A DNA stretch of 57,874 nt from Candidatus Zixiibacteriota bacterium (GCA_028715215.1 JAQUSF010000004.1:1-57874), one strand, 5' to 3'. Positions 8,793 to 18,400 are shown, counted from the stretch's first letter. The notes: a model not told the origin generated them from the letters alone. Translations and numbers: made by a program.

Positions 8793-11255
8793 ATGGCTAA
8801 ATATTCATCATATATTTTGTATCTGCTGATTTCCATCTTTGTAGTTATTCTGTTTGTTAACAGTTTTGGGCCGATGGAAAAACTTCAGCGATCTCTTAAT
8901 GACTTCCTTTGTAAAGTTACTTCTTCGGAAAAACTGCAGCCGAATGTGGTTCTGGTGACGGTCGATGGTCCGGCGGAGGATGCTTATGGTCTGTGGCCCT
9001 GGAACCATGACCGTGTAGCTGACCTTCTGGCCGCCTGTGCCGGCGGCGAACCTAAAGCCATCGTTCTTAATTTCGTCATCCCGGAAGATATCGCCCAGGA
9101 TTCCGCCGGATATACCGACATCCTGGCCGGCCAGCTGACCTGGATAAAAAATGTCGTCATGCCGTATGATATCGCCCTCGCCAATTACCGCAGCAAGAAG
9201 ATGAACAACCCCAAGTATCTGTTCAACAATTCGATAACTATCGACAATCCCCTGAGTACGTTAAAAGACGAATCCGCCCTGATGGTACGCAAGGTCTTCC
9301 TGCCGGCAGAAAAAATAATCGCCCAGAACCCCCTGCTCGGTTTCAAGTTCGATTACCCGGACGATGACCGGGTCCTGCGCCGCCAGCCCCTGGTTATGAA
9401 TTATGAAGGTTATTATTATCCTTCCCTTTCTTTGGTTGCTGCCGCCGGCTACTTCAATATCGCCCCTGACCAGATTAAGGTCTACGAGGGCAAAAAAATC
9501 GACCTGGGAGGAATGAGAACCATCCCTATTAACGACCAGAGCGAAATGTTCATCAATTTCCCGGATAGCAATGCCTATACTATTTATTCCGCCGCCAGCG
9601 TCCTGGGGAGCGATTTCAACTTCTCCCTGCTGAAAGATAAACTGATTGTCATCGGCGTGAAAGACTTCGATTATGATGAAATTTTCGAAACCCCGGTCCA
9701 GAAAGAAACCTCTTCCTGCCAGGTAACCGCCACCATCATTGAAAATATAATCAACAATAATCTTCTGGTGGAGAAAAAAGACCTGGCGCTGGTACACATG
9801 GTTATTCTTTTCGCTCTCGGCGGCCTGTGCGCTTTTTTGATGCCGCGGGTCAGTTTGCTGTACCGGATGATTATCCTCTTTATCGGCCTGATAATCCTGG
9901 CCAACGTAAATTACTTCATGTTCAGCTCTTTCAAAACGATTATAAGTACCGTGTACTACGCCCTGGAAATCGTATTGTTCATGATAGCCTCACCGTTGCT
10001 TGATTCCCGGATATTAGGCGTGGAAGTAAAAGCCAAACCCCTCGCTAAAAAACCACCTAAAGCGGAACATAAAACTCAATCTGAAACCGCTTCCGAAACC
10101 CCGGTCCGGGAAATCAAAGCCCGCCATGACGACCCCGAAAACCAGGAAACTGTTGTTCTCGAAAAGGAAAAGGAGTCGTCACATTATGACGACTATCAGA
10201 CCATAACCCTCGACGAGCACGAAGAAAAAAGCGGCGTTTCATCCGACGCCTCCAGCTCCCCGGCTGACGACACTATCCTTCCTGAAAAACAATCCCCGGA
10301 AAAAACCGCGGCGGTTACTGAAACGAAAGATTATGGTACCGGAAAAGATCCGCTGCGTGAATATGTCCCCGACGATTCCCAGCGGATAACCGACAGTGAC
10401 CACATTCGTACGGAAACCGATACCCTTAAAAACCTGGGGCGTTACCAGATTACCGGCACTCTGGGTAAAGGCGCCATGGGCCTGGTGTACAAGGGCGTGG
10501 ACCCGGCGATTAATCGCCCGGTGGCTCTCAAGACCATCCGCCTTGATTTTGTCAATGATCCGGAAGAAATGGCAGAGCTCAAAGAACGCCTTTATCGTGA
10601 AGCCCAGGCGGCCGGCAAGCTGTCGCATCCCAATATCGTCACTATCTATGATGTCGGTTCCGAAGGCCACCTGCAGTATATTGCCATGGAATGTCTCGAA
10701 GGCCAGACACTGGAAGACATGATCAAAAAGAAAGTGAAGTTCAACTACCGCATCATTTCACAAATAATTATCCAGATATGCAACGCCCTCGATTACGCTC
10801 ATTCGCAGGGAATCGTCCACCGGGATATTAAACCGGCCAATATCATGGTTCTTGCCGACTATCGCATCAAGGTAATGGATTTCGGCATCGCCCGGATCGA
10901 TTCCAACTCGATGACCAAAACCGGTATTGCCATGGGAACGCCCAATTATATTTCTCCCGAACAGCTCAAGGGTCTTAAAACCGACCATCGCGCCGATATC
11001 TTCTCCCTCGGGGTGGTCATGTACGAAATGCTCCTGGGTCGGCGGCCGTTCAAAGGCGAAAATATAACTTCCCTCATTTACGCCATCATCAACAAGGAAC
11101 CGGAAAAACCTTCGAATGTAAACCCGCAGATTCCGCTTCTTTTTGACCATATTATCGAGAAAGCCCTCAAGAAGAATCCGCAGGAACGTTACCAGAAAGC
11201 CACCGACCTGATTAATGATTTGAAAGATTTTGTGGAGTCGTTCTCGGCCCGGTAA
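8793..11255 (+). CDS. Transmembrane CHASE2-domain serine/threonine protein kinase
   Basis: This 820-residue receptor kinase starts at an ATG behind AGAGAGGA. An N-terminal membrane helix (about 7-25) is followed by a periplasmic CHASE2 sensor domain (about 30-330; VLVTVDGPAEDAYGLWPW) and a cluster of membrane helices at about 335-400. A long charged linker rich in Glu, Lys and Pro (400-545) leads to a Hanks-type kinase domain at 549-815. The kinase shows GKGAMGLVYKG, the ATP lysine in VALKTI, HRDIKPANIM, DFGIAR, TPNYISPEQ and ADIFSLGVVMYEM. All catalytic residues are present, so it should be active. With the FHA protein and phosphoesterase it forms a phospho-signalling operon. The ligand of CHASE2 is unknown. 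Confidence 0.92.
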   Translation: MAKYSSYILYLLISIFVVILFVNSFGPMEKLQRSLNDFLCKVTSSEKLQPNVVLVTVDGPAEDAYGLWPWNHDRVADLLAACAGGEPKAIVLNFVIPEDIAQDSAGYTDILAGQLTWIKNVVMPYDIALANYRSKKMNNPKYLFNNSITIDNPLSTLKDESALMVRKVFLPAEKIIAQNPLLGFKFDYPDDDRVLRRQPLVMNYEGYYYPSLSLVAAAGYFNIAPDQIKVYEGKKIDLGGMRTIPINDQSEMFINFPDSNAYTIYSAASVLGSDFNFSLLKDKLIVIGVKDFDYDEIFETPVQKETSSCQVTATIIENIINNNLLVEKKDLALVHMVILFALGGLCAFLMPRVSLLYRMIILFIGLIILANVNYFMFSSFKTIISTVYYALEIVLFMIASPLLDSRILGVEVKAKPLAKKPPKAEHKTQSETASETPVREIKARHDDPENQETVVLEKEKESSHYDDYQTITLDEHEEKSGVSSDASSSPADDTILPEKQSPEKTAAVTETKDYGTGKDPLREYVPDDSQRITDSDHIRTETDTLKNLGRYQITGTLGKGAMGLVYKGVDPAINRPVALKTIRLDFVNDPEEMAELKERLYREAQAAGKLSHPNIVTIYDVGSEGHLQYIAMECLEGQTLEDMIKKKVKFNYRIISQIIIQICNALDYAHSQGIVHRDIKPANIMVLADYRIKVMDFGIARIDSNSMTKTGIAMGTPNYISPEQLKGLKTDHRADIFSLGVVMYEMLLGRRPFKGENITSLIYAIINKEPEKPSNVNPQIPLLFDHIIEKALKKNPQERYQKATDLINDLKDFVESFSAR

Positions 11256-11273
11256 AAGGTTTTCATCAAGGCC

Positions 11274-11309
11274 AAAAAAATACCAGCTTCCAAACGCTGG
11301 TATTTTTTT
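11274..11309. terminator. Bidirectional rho-independent terminator
   Basis: The stem TACCAGC/GCTGGTA (loop TTCCAAAC) is extended by seven A-T pairs from flanking A and T runs. It separates the kinase gene from the convergent hypothetical gene and can serve both strands. Confidence 0.88.
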
Positions 11310-11336
11310 GCTCAAAACAGAATTTTTACAAGGCGC

Positions 11337-11786
11337 TTAACTGCTTTTGTCTTTGCCCTTATCGAGGACTTCCTCAGCCAGGGAAAGAGCCACACCGGAC
11401 AGCATGACTTCCACTCCCAGCTGGGTAAAATCAGATGAAATCAATTCCCGGTTCAAAGAAGCATAAAGAGAACATGAGGCGCCTTTTTCCACCACCAGGC
11501 CGGACAACTGGTTGGCATTTTCCGCCACGAAAGTAACCTCGGCAAGCTCCTCGGAGACAACATAGCCGGTACAATTGTGAAGCTGTAAATGGGAATTACC
11601 GGTATAAACCACCACCAGCATCCCGCGGGTTTTTCCGAGCACAATTTCCGGGTACATTTCCAGCACTAAAATTCTTTTTTCATCCCGATTGGTCACTTTC
11701 AGGCGGAAATGGTCTTTCTCGAAAGTGATTTTTTCCGCACTGAGAACCCGGGCGATTTTTTCAACATCGACTTTAGTGAAATTCAT
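11337..11786 (-). CDS. Hypothetical protein, last gene of the housekeeping operon
   Basis: This 149-residue protein was not recognised. It has no signal peptide or membrane helix. The sequence alternates short hydrophobic strands (RILVLEMYPEIVLG, MLVVVYTG) with charged turns, suggesting a small beta-rich cytoplasmic domain, followed by a C-terminal helix. Two or three cysteines are scattered without a metal motif. It starts 23 bp after tatA and ends before the bidirectional terminator, so it is the distal gene of the ecfT-to-tatA operon. Codon use looks like that of its neighbours, so it is likely a real gene. Confidence 0.7.
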   Translation of the reverse strand: MNFTKVDVEKIARVLSAEKITFEKDHFRLKVTNRDEKRILVLEMYPEIVLGKTRGMLVVVYTGNSHLQLHNCTGYVVSEELAEVTFVAENANQLSGLVVEKGASCSLYASLNRELISSDFTQLGVEVMLSGVALSLAEEVLDKGKDKSS

Positions 11787-11809
11787 ATTCTTCTTACCCG
11801 ATCAGGTTT

Positions 11810-12022
11810 TCACTTAGGGTCGTTTTTTTTGTCTTTGGCCGGATTATCGATTTCGGTACCGACGGTGTTTTTTATCTCGTCGGTCGTATCCTTCATCGCT
11901 CTTTTAAATTCCTTGATACCTTTACCCATACCCTGAGCTATCTCGGGCAGCCGCTTGGCCCCGAATAAAAGCAGGATGGCTAAAAATACCAGCAATAATT
12001 CCCACGGTCCCAAGCCGAACAT
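11810..12022 (-). CDS. tatA: Twin-arginine translocase subunit TatA/TatE
   Basis: This 70-residue protein has the TatA layout: a short N-terminal membrane helix (FGLGPWELLLVFLAILLLFG), the hinge AKRLPEIAQGMGKGIKEFK with the conserved FG and P residues, an amphipathic helix and a charged tail. TatA oligomers form the conduit for folded proteins crossing the cytoplasmic membrane. A strong AAGGAGG site precedes the ATG. No tatC is seen in the window, so the TatC subunit must be encoded elsewhere. Confidence 0.95.
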   Translation of the reverse strand: MFGLGPWELLLVFLAILLLFGAKRLPEIAQGMGKGIKEFKRAMKDTTDEIKNTVGTEIDNPAKDKKNDPK

Positions 12023-12047
12023 ATATTTACCTCCTTAGTTAACCAAC

Positions 12048-12314
12048 TTATAAATACCACCAGCGGAAATAAACCAGCACCAGCAATACCACCAGCACCG
12101 ACATAAAATTAATCTTGAACATCAATCCGAAAGTCAGCGAGACGGCATATAATTCGATACGGGTGGTGTCAAAACCTATCTGAATCGATTTGGTGAATAC
12201 GGTTTTAGCGGCTCCCGGCGGAAGAAAAGTGCCCACTATATCACCCACCAGACCGCCCATTACCGCCCCCAGGATCAAGGCCGTAATGATAAAAATAACT
12301 TCACGTCTTTTCAT
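12048..12314 (-). CDS. DUF4321 small membrane protein
   Basis: The 88-residue product has an N-terminal membrane helix ([20 protein letters not shown]) and a C-terminal one ([16 protein letters not shown]), joined by a loop ending in [12 protein letters not shown]. This layout and the 'LTFGL...IN' motif resemble the DUF4321 family of small bacterial membrane proteins, whose function is unknown. Its ATG overlaps the 3' end of purQ by 4 bp, so it is translationally coupled to it. It precedes tatA by 25 bp. Confidence 0.75.
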   Translation of the reverse strand: MKRREVIFIITALILGAVMGGLVGDIVGTFLPPGAAKTVFTKSIQIGFDTTRIELYAVSLTFGLMFKINFMSVLVVLLVLVYFRWWYL

Positions 12315-13027
12315 CTTTCACCCATTGTCTTTACCATGGAGGAACAGGCCGTGCGAATAGACTCGAACACTTTTAAACCATCGGTGGAGCCGAGGATTTC
12401 CTCCACTGCTCTTTCCGGATGCGGCATCATGCCCAGAACATTTCCTTCTTCATTAATTATACCGGCAATATTATTTATGGAGCCATTGGGATTGGCTTCC
12501 CGGGTGACCTTGCCGCAGTTATCGACATAACGAAATACCACCCGGCCGGTTTCCTCAAGTTTATCGATATCCCCTTCAAAATTATAATAATTCCCCTCGC
12601 CGTGAGCGATGGGTATTTTTATAATCTCGCCTGGCTGGAAGGTATTGGTATAACAAGTGGCGTTATTCTCGACTCTCAGATAAACATACTTGCAGCTGAA
12701 ACGAAGGTGACTGTTGCGAATCAGGGCGCCAGGCAACAAGCCTGATTCGGTCAGAACCTGAAAGCCGTTGCAAATACCCATGACCATACCGCCGGAACGG
12801 GCGAATTTAACCACCCGGTTCATTATCGGCGAAAAACGGGCGATAGCTCCGGCCCGAAGATAATCACCGTAGGAGAAACCGCCCGGCAGGATGATGATAT
12901 CACAACCTTTTAAATCCTCGGATTTGTGCCATAAAAATGCCACTTCCCCTTTCAGGATATGCCGGACCGCCGCGTAGGCATCGTAATCACAATTGGAACC
13001 GGGAAATGTCACCACGCCGAATTTCAC
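12311..13027 (-). CDS. purQ: Phosphoribosylformylglycinamidine synthase, glutaminase subunit PurQ
   Basis: PurQ (238 residues, GTG start) is the class I glutamine amidotransferase subunit that supplies ammonia to PurL in step four of purine synthesis. Visible motifs are the N-terminal [11 protein letters not shown], the oxyanion region [17 protein letters not shown], the nucleophile GICNGFQ, and the catalytic His-Glu in [10 protein letters not shown]. It overlaps purS by 4 bp (GTGA) and the DUF4321 gene by 4 bp. purL, the synthetase subunit, is not in this operon. Confidence 0.95.
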   Translation of the reverse strand: MKFGVVTFPGSNCDYDAYAAVRHILKGEVAFLWHKSEDLKGCDIIILPGGFSYGDYLRAGAIARFSPIMNRVVKFARSGGMVMGICNGFQVLTESGLLPGALIRNSHLRFSCKYVYLRVENNATCYTNTFQPGEIIKIPIAHGEGNYYNFEGDIDKLEETGRVVFRYVDNCGKVTREANPNGSINNIAGIINEEGNVLGMMPHPERAVEEILGSTDGLKVFESIRTACSSMVKTMGER

Positions 13028-13281
13028 TGCTTTTTCTCCACCTCGAATTTCTCAATTACCGGGTTGGCCAGAAGTTTCGAGCATACTTCGTTTATTTTCC
13101 GGTCAATATCGCTGCTCCCGGCGTCGATTTCCAGTTCAAAAAAACGTCCCGAACGAACCGCCAGGAAATCCTTATAGCCCATCTGAACGAGCGCTTTTTG
13201 AATGGTCGTTCCCTGCGGGTCCAGCACCCCGTCTTTTAGTCTGACATATACTACGGCTTTCTTAGATTTCTTGTTCGTCAT
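13024..13281 (-). CDS. purS: Phosphoribosylformylglycinamidine synthase subunit PurS
   Basis: The 85-residue protein matches PurS, the small structural subunit that bridges PurQ and the small form of PurL. It shows [21 protein letters not shown] and a [16 protein letters not shown] segment typical of the family. It overlaps pssA by 20 bp and purQ by 4 bp, indicating tight translational coupling. Having PurS implies that this organism uses a separate small PurL rather than the large fused enzyme. Confidence 0.94.
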   Translation of the reverse strand: MTNKKSKKAVVYVRLKDGVLDPQGTTIQKALVQMGYKDFLAVRSGRFFELEIDAGSSDIDRKINEVCSKLLANPVIEKFEVEKKQ

Positions 13282-14029
13282 CTGAAAATCCTTTATTCTG
13301 CCGCCGGCGATAACTATGGGCGCTCACCTTATCAACGCCGACATGAAACAAGCGGTAAAATTCTCTTATCATGCCATATAATATATACAATGAAATTATG
13401 GGAAACAATAAAAGTCTGGGACTGAAAATTATGGCCACTCCGGCAATCAGTAAAATCACCAGTTTTATCCGGTCCGATAACCTGTCATAACGGTCGGGAA
13501 TCGTATCGTACTGAATCTGAGAAACCATTAAAAATGATAACAGAATAATAATGGATATTAAAATTTCTCCATAACGAAGGTTCTCCCAGAGGTTATAACT
13601 GAAAATGATAAAGGAAACGACTGTCAGAGCGGCCATGGGTACCGGCAGACCGATAAAATCTCTCTTTTCTTCCGTATCAGCCAAAAGGTTAAAACGGGCC
13701 AGACGATAAGCCGCCGCCATGATAAAAACAATCGGCGGCACCCAGCCCCATTTACCCAGAGAACTGAATTTAGTGGCATAAACAAGAAAAGCCGGAGCCA
13801 CGCCAAACGAAAGAAAATCGGCCAGGGAATCCAGCTCCACCCCGAATTGTGAGGCGCTGCCGCTTAAACGGGCAACTTTACCGTCAAGGGCGTCCAAAAA
13901 GGCGGCCAGGATAACAAACCAGCAGGCAGTGGTTATATGTCCTTCAAAAGTAGTCAGAATGGCAATAAAACCGCATACCACGTTACCCATGGTAAAAGTT
14001 CCGGGGAAAATACCCCTATATTTTGGCAT
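13262..14029 (-). CDS. pssA: CDP-diacylglycerol-serine O-phosphatidyltransferase
   Basis: This 255-residue integral membrane enzyme makes phosphatidylserine from CDP-diacylglycerol and serine. The CDP-alcohol phosphatidyltransferase signature DALDGKVARL followed by GVELDSLADF (D..DG..AR...G...D...D) is intact near residue 48. Several membrane helices follow. A GGAGGATA site sits directly before the ATG. It overlaps psd by 14 bp, so the two successive enzymes of phosphatidylethanolamine synthesis are coupled. The N-terminal FTMGNVVCGF is typical of the PssA type found in Bacillus and many Gram-negatives. Confidence 0.94.
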   Translation of the reverse strand: MPKYRGIFPGTFTMGNVVCGFIAILTTFEGHITTACWFVILAAFLDALDGKVARLSGSASQFGVELDSLADFLSFGVAPAFLVYATKFSSLGKWGWVPPIVFIMAAAYRLARFNLLADTEEKRDFIGLPVPMAALTVVSFIIFSYNLWENLRYGEILISIIILLSFLMVSQIQYDTIPDRYDRLSDRIKLVILLIAGVAIIFSPRLLLFPIISLYILYGMIREFYRLFHVGVDKVSAHSYRRRQNKGFSDDEQEI

Positions 14030-14720
14030 TATCCTCCCTTACCGCTTTATCCCGGTCCTCAGTTAATGTTCTATCCGGGAGATGACCGATAATGGTTTGA
14101 CCCCCTAATACCTTGTCCCCCAGCGAGATGTTCAGACGGCTGTCAACTGGAAGGATAATATCCGTACGAGAGCCGAACCTTCTCATGCCAAAACGCTCAC
14201 CAATTGTGACTGAGTCGTTATCTTTTAACCGGCAAACGATCCTACGGGCGATTATACCGGCAATCTGCTTGACTGCTATTTTATGCCCATCAGAGGAAGT
14301 CAAGCCTATTTCGGTCTGCTCATTCAGGTCCGAGGCCTTATCTTCAAAGGCGGCAAAGAACTTACCAGGAATATATTTGACATAATTGACCACACCCGAT
14401 ATCGGGATGCGGTTGACATGGACATCAACTATAGATAAAAAAATGGAAATTTTGACGGCTTCACCACCGATAAAGGGATGATGCGGAATTTTTTTAATAT
14501 CCACAATTTTCCCGTCAGCCGGGGCGACCAGAACCAGCGGCTCCTCCGGACAGGTACGGTCAGGGTCACGGAAGAAAAAAGTAACAAATAAAGTTAAAAG
14601 GGCAAAAACCAGGCTTAGCGCAAAAAGCCCATAGCTGTTAAAACGATTCGCACTCCCGATAAAAATAAGTGTCAAAACCAAACCGCCTAAAATAAAGACA
14701 AGCCCTTCGCGTACTATCAT
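14016..14720 (-). CDS. psd: Phosphatidylserine decarboxylase (short, archaeal-like form)
   Basis: The product (234 residues) converts phosphatidylserine to phosphatidylethanolamine. It is the short form of the enzyme. The C-terminal RFGMRRFGSRTDIILP contains the Gly-Ser at which the proenzyme cleaves itself to form the pyruvoyl group. Two N-terminal membrane segments (FILGGLVLTLIFIGS, LFALSLVFALLTLFVTFFF), the segment VAPADGKIVDI and the conserved HVNRIP motif support the assignment. The start overlaps the purB stop (ATGA) and its end overlaps pssA. Confidence 0.94.
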   Translation of the reverse strand: MIVREGLVFILGGLVLTLIFIGSANRFNSYGLFALSLVFALLTLFVTFFFRDPDRTCPEEPLVLVAPADGKIVDIKKIPHHPFIGGEAVKISIFLSIVDVHVNRIPISGVVNYVKYIPGKFFAAFEDKASDLNEQTEIGLTSSDGHKIAVKQIAGIIARRIVCRLKDNDSVTIGERFGMRRFGSRTDIILPVDSRLNISLGDKVLGGQTIIGHLPDRTLTEDRDKAVREDNAKI

Positions 14721-16012
14721 TTGCCGAATACCCTTTTAAAAATTTTTGCCACATTCCTGGTATAGTATTTCAAGTCAAAGCAACTGTCTATCTCCGATAT
14801 ACGCAAATAGCCGATAATATCCTTATCTTTTTTAACCAGGTCAATAAAAAGACCCTTTCCCTCGACCGCCTTGAGAGCATTACGCTGAACCAGCCGGTAA
14901 GCAGTATCCCGTGAACCGACCGGCCCGGTCAATCTTAACAATAACCGCTGGGAAAAAACCAGTCCCCCGCCGTAATAAATATTTTCCAGCATACGTTTTT
15001 CATTAACCGTTAAGCCCTTTAAAAGTTCAATAAACTTCTGAAGGCCGTAATCGATAATTATCAGGGCATCGGGAATAATAACCCGTTCCACCGACGAATG
15101 GGCGATATCACGCTCATGCCAGAGGGGAATATTTTCCATGGCCGATACGGCATAACCACGCAAAAGGCGCGCAATACCGGTGATACGCTCCGCCGTGATG
15201 GGGTTTTTCTTGTGGGGCATGGCTGATGACCCTTTTTGTTTTCGGGTAAATCCTTCCGCCATTTCACCGATTTCCGTTCGCTGGAGATTTCTTATCTCGG
15301 TGGCGAATTTTTCCAATGACGATGCCAGCAGAGCCAGCGCCGTGATATAAGCGGCGTGTCGGTCGCGTTGAAGTACCTGGGTCGAAACCTCAGCCGGTTT
15401 CAGCCCCAGCCGGTGGCATACGGCAGTCTCAATGCGGGGGTCAAGGTTGGCGAAATTACCAACAGCCCCGGAAATCTTACCCACGGCCATGGTTCTGGCC
15501 GCCGCGGTAAAACGTTCTCGCCCCCGGTTCAATTCGGTGTACCAGAGGGCAAATTTCAAACCGGCCGTGGTCGGTTCCGCCAGGACGCCATGAGTACGCC
15601 CGATACAGGGGGTATTTTTATATTTTAAAGCCAGCTTTTTTATCAAAGTTAATGCAGTAGTAATTTTCCGGTCGATAATCTCGGCGGCATCTTTCATCCG
15701 TAAAGCCAGGGCGGTGTCAAGCATATCCGAGGAAGTCATGCCGTAATGAAGATATTTAGCTTCCTCGCCCACGAATTCCGAGACCGAAGTTAAAAAAGCG
15801 ATGACATCATGATTGACTTCGGCTTCAATCTCATTAATGCGTTTGACATCGAAAGCAGCTTTTCGCTCGATAACCGCAAAGGCTTCCCGGGGAATTATTC
15901 TGTTTTGTGCCATTGCCCGGGCGGCTTCGATTTCAACTCTGAGCCAGGAGCGAAATTTGGCTTCTTCCGACCAGAGAGCACCCATCTCCGGCAAGGTATA
16001 GCGTTCAATCAT
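14717..16012 (-). CDS. purB: Adenylosuccinate lyase
   Basis: This 431-residue enzyme of the fumarase/aspartase superfamily acts twice in AMP synthesis, cleaving SAICAR and adenylosuccinate. The superfamily signature [16 protein letters not shown] is present, together with the family motifs [13 protein letters not shown] and [12 protein letters not shown]. Its length is normal. The ATG overlaps the stop of the transaldolase gene by 4 bp. It belongs to a run of purine and phospholipid genes in one operon. Confidence 0.96.
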   Translation of the reverse strand: MIERYTLPEMGALWSEEAKFRSWLRVEIEAARAMAQNRIIPREAFAVIERKAAFDVKRINEIEAEVNHDVIAFLTSVSEFVGEEAKYLHYGMTSSDMLDTALALRMKDAAEIIDRKITTALTLIKKLALKYKNTPCIGRTHGVLAEPTTAGLKFALWYTELNRGRERFTAAARTMAVGKISGAVGNFANLDPRIETAVCHRLGLKPAEVSTQVLQRDRHAAYITALALLASSLEKFATEIRNLQRTEIGEMAEGFTRKQKGSSAMPHKKNPITAERITGIARLLRGYAVSAMENIPLWHERDIAHSSVERVIIPDALIIIDYGLQKFIELLKGLTVNEKRMLENIYYGGGLVFSQRLLLRLTGPVGSRDTAYRLVQRNALKAVEGKGLFIDLVKKDKDIIGYLRISEIDSCFDLKYYTRNVAKIFKRVFGK

Positions 16013-16659
16013 TTTCTTTTCTGAGCCTTCTTATAATCAGACAGGAATTTCTCAAGACCTATATCGGTCAGGGGATGCTTAATCAGTTTTTCTATCACCT
16101 CAAAAGGCATCGTTACAACATCGGCCCCGATCAGCCCGGCCTGGATGACATGCATGGGATGTCTGACCGAAGCCACCAGAATTTCCGTATCGTAACCGTA
16201 ATTGCTGTAGATAGCTACGATATTCTCCACCAGTGCCATGCCATCGGAAGCGATATCATCAAGCCGGCCCACAAAAGGCGATACATAAGTCGCACCTGCT
16301 TTCGCCACCAGGAGCGCCTGAGCCGGAGAAAAGACCAGGGTGGCGTTGGTCATTATGCCCTGTTGATTCAAACTCTTAATGGCTTTCAAGCCTTCGAGGA
16401 TAGTGGGTATTTTAACCACGATATTATCGGCGATACCGGCCAGTTCCTCGGCCTCTTTCATCATCCCCCGGTAGTCAGTCGCCAGCACCTCCGCCGAGAC
16501 CGGTCCGGAAACGATACTGCAAATTTCCCTGAGAAGTTCATTATAAGGAGCGGTTTCCCTGGCGGCCAGGGAGGGATTGGTGGTGACTCCGTCAAGAATA
16601 CCCATAGCGGCGGCACTTTTTATCTCTTCGATATTAGCCGTATCAATAAAAAACTTCAT
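16009..16659 (-). CDS. tal: Transaldolase, small TalC/FSA type
   Basis: The product (216 residues) is the short transaldolase/fructose-6-phosphate aldolase type. It begins with [13 protein letters not shown] and has GVTTNPSL, the Schiff-base lysine segment [22 protein letters not shown] and SPFVGRLDD. Such enzymes move dihydroxyacetone units in the pentose phosphate pathway or act as F6P aldolases; the sequence alone does not decide between them. It is the third gene of the operon, 15 bp after truA and overlapping purB. Confidence 0.93.
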   Translation of the reverse strand: MKFFIDTANIEEIKSAAAMGILDGVTTNPSLAARETAPYNELLREICSIVSGPVSAEVLATDYRGMMKEAEELAGIADNIVVKIPTILEGLKAIKSLNQQGIMTNATLVFSPAQALLVAKAGATYVSPFVGRLDDIASDGMALVENIVAIYSNYGYDTEILVASVRHPMHVIQAGLIGADVVTMPFEVIEKLIKHPLTDIGLEKFLSDYKKAQKRK

Positions 16660-16674
16660 ATTTCCTTTCTGTTA

Positions 16675-17430
16675 TCAATATCCAACCGCCACCAGGTACA
16701 AGCCCTGAGCCGGGGCGGCAAAGGCTACCCGTTTATCGGTTTGAAAGTTAATAATATCGTTAAACTGTTCTAAAGTCAAGTTAAGGACGTTATTATCCGG
16801 TTCAAGGTCCGCCAGGTTTACCATTGCCCCGACCAGCGACCGCACCATACTGTGTAAAAAACGGTTACCCCTGATTTCATAAACCCATAAGGAACCGATT
16901 TGAAACCATCGGGAAAATTCAATAAAACAGTTATTATCTTCTTTTCGGGAAGAAACCACGCAAAAAGGGGAAAAATCATGTTCGCCCAGGACCATTTGAG
17001 CGGCTTCCTGCAAGCGGTTGAAATCAAGTTTCCGGCGATGTTCCCAGCGATATTCCCGGTAAAGGGCTGACTTTTGTGCCGCCATCAGATAACGGTAACG
17101 CCGGTAACGAGCCTTAAAACGAGCGTTAAAATCCAAAGCTATTTCGGATGACTCCCTGATATAAATATCATCACTAAGATAAAAATTAATTGCCTCGGCG
17201 TAACGGTCAGGTTCCAGGCGGTGGTCTATCAGAAAATTAGCCACCTGACCGAGGGCATGCACCCCGGCGTCAGTTCGCCCGGCGCCAATCAGGTTAATTT
17301 TCTGACCGGTTACCTTGAAAACCGCTTCAGTGATTGCTCCCTGAAGAGTGGGCTGGCCGGCCTGTATCTGCCAGCCGGCAAAAGCTGTCCCTTTGTACTC
17401 AACGATAATTTTTATATTCTTTTCAGCCAT
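16675..17430 (-). CDS. truA: tRNA pseudouridine synthase A
   Basis: TruA (251 residues) makes pseudouridine at positions 38-40 of the tRNA anticodon arm. The catalytic aspartate motif GAGRTDAGVHALGQVANF is intact near residue 50, and YKGTAFAGWQIQ, RARYRRYRYL-like basic residues and FLHSMVRSLVGAMV are family features. The ATG comes two bases after the ecfT stop, so translation is probably coupled. Pairing of ecfT and truA is known from many genomes, such as Firmicutes. Confidence 0.95.
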   Translation of the reverse strand: MAEKNIKIIVEYKGTAFAGWQIQAGQPTLQGAITEAVFKVTGQKINLIGAGRTDAGVHALGQVANFLIDHRLEPDRYAEAINFYLSDDIYIRESSEIALDFNARFKARYRRYRYLMAAQKSALYREYRWEHRRKLDFNRLQEAAQMVLGEHDFSPFCVVSSRKEDNNCFIEFSRWFQIGSLWVYEIRGNRFLHSMVRSLVGAMVNLADLEPDNNVLNLTLEQFNDIINFQTDKRVAFAAPAQGLYLVAVGY

Positions 17431-17431
17431 A

Positions 17432-18235
17432 TTACCGTGTCTTATAAAACAGGATAAAAACCAAAATCGTCCCGCTCAATAAAAAGAACCATTCCCGCCC
17501 GCCAAAAGACATCCGGGTATAAAAAGTTCTTTCCCTGTTACTATCATATCCCCGGGCCTCAATAGCCATAGCCAGGTCATCCGCCCGGCTGATAGCGGCT
17601 ACAAAAACGGGAATCAGGATATAACCGGTTTTTTTAATACGATTGAAAACAGAACCGGCAAAATTTACTCCCCGGATTATCTGGGCATTCTTAATAGCAT
17701 TAAACTCTTCGTACAGAATCGGGATAAACCTGATGGCAATAAATAACACCAAACCCAGGTCATTGACCGGCACGCCGATTCTTTTCAAAGGTTTCAGTAT
17801 GCTTATGAAAGCCTCCGCCAGTTCCGAAGGCGAACTGGTCAAGGTAACCAGGTATGCCATCGTAATGAAAATTATCAAACGCAAAGAAAAAAAACAGGCT
17901 CGACTGAGAGCCCCCCGGGTTATCTCGAATCCAAAAAAGCTGTACAAAGTTTCTGTCCCCCGACCGCTGAAAACCAGATGATACACAAAAGTAATCAGCA
18001 CTATGACCAATAAGGGCTGAAAATTACGAAAAAGCGCCCCGGGGCTTACCCGGGCGGAAAAGAGAGCAATCATCAGAGCCGCCAGAATTACCAGGTAAAA
18101 AACAAAAGAAACCGTAAGAAGCGATAATATCAACACCAGAAAAACCATAAATATCTTGGCGCGGGCATCTAAACGGTGCCAGTAAGAATCTGCGGGAAAA
18201 TACTGCCCCAAAAGAGCTGCTCGACTCTGAAACAT
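17432..18235 (-). CDS. ecfT: Energy-coupling factor transporter transmembrane protein EcfT
   Basis: This integral membrane protein (267 residues) couples the ATPases of an ECF vitamin/metal transporter to the substrate-binding S subunit. It has about five or six hydrophobic helices and the C-terminal cytoplasmic ARG motif (MAIEARGYDSNRERT). The start is set at 18235 because AAGGGG precedes it and because the promoter -10 at 18260-18265 lies downstream of the alternative ATG at 18271. No EcfA ATPase or S component gene is adjacent, so partners must be elsewhere. Confidence 0.9.
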   Translation of the reverse strand: MFQSRAALLGQYFPADSYWHRLDARAKIFMVFLVLILSLLTVSFVFYLVILAALMIALFSARVSPGALFRNFQPLLVIVLITFVYHLVFSGRGTETLYSFFGFEITRGALSRACFFSLRLIIFITMAYLVTLTSSPSELAEAFISILKPLKRIGVPVNDLGLVLFIAIRFIPILYEEFNAIKNAQIIRGVNFAGSVFNRIKKTGYILIPVFVAAISRADDLAMAIEARGYDSNRERTFYTRMSFGGREWFFLLSGTILVFILFYKTR

Positions 18236-18259
18236 ATTACCCCTTATTATAAAACCGGT

Positions 18260-18287
18260 AATATAGACCAAAGATACGGAATGTCAA
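18260..18287 (-). promoter_or_regulatory. Sigma70-type promoter of the ecfT-truA-pur-psd operon
   Basis: On the minus strand TTGACA (18287-18282) and TATATT (18265-18260) are separated by 16 bp. This predicts a transcript starting near 18253, about 18 nt before the ecfT ATG, and covering all genes down to 11337. Confidence 0.8.
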
Positions 18288-18346
18288 ATCCCCGGCACTA
18301 ATCATACCATCGGATAATATAAAAATTTACAAAGTTTTTACACATT

Positions 18347-18371
18347 AAAAAACCGCCTGTCAAAAGGCGGT
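18347..18371 (-). terminator. Rho-independent terminator after the M6 protease gene
   Basis: Read on the minus strand, the stem ACCGCCT/AGGCGGT (loop of six bases) is followed by a run of six T. It lies 30 bp after the stop of the protease gene and upstream of the ecfT promoter. Confidence 0.85.
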
Positions 18372-18400
18372 CAAGGTACTGGAATTATATAAAGAGAACG

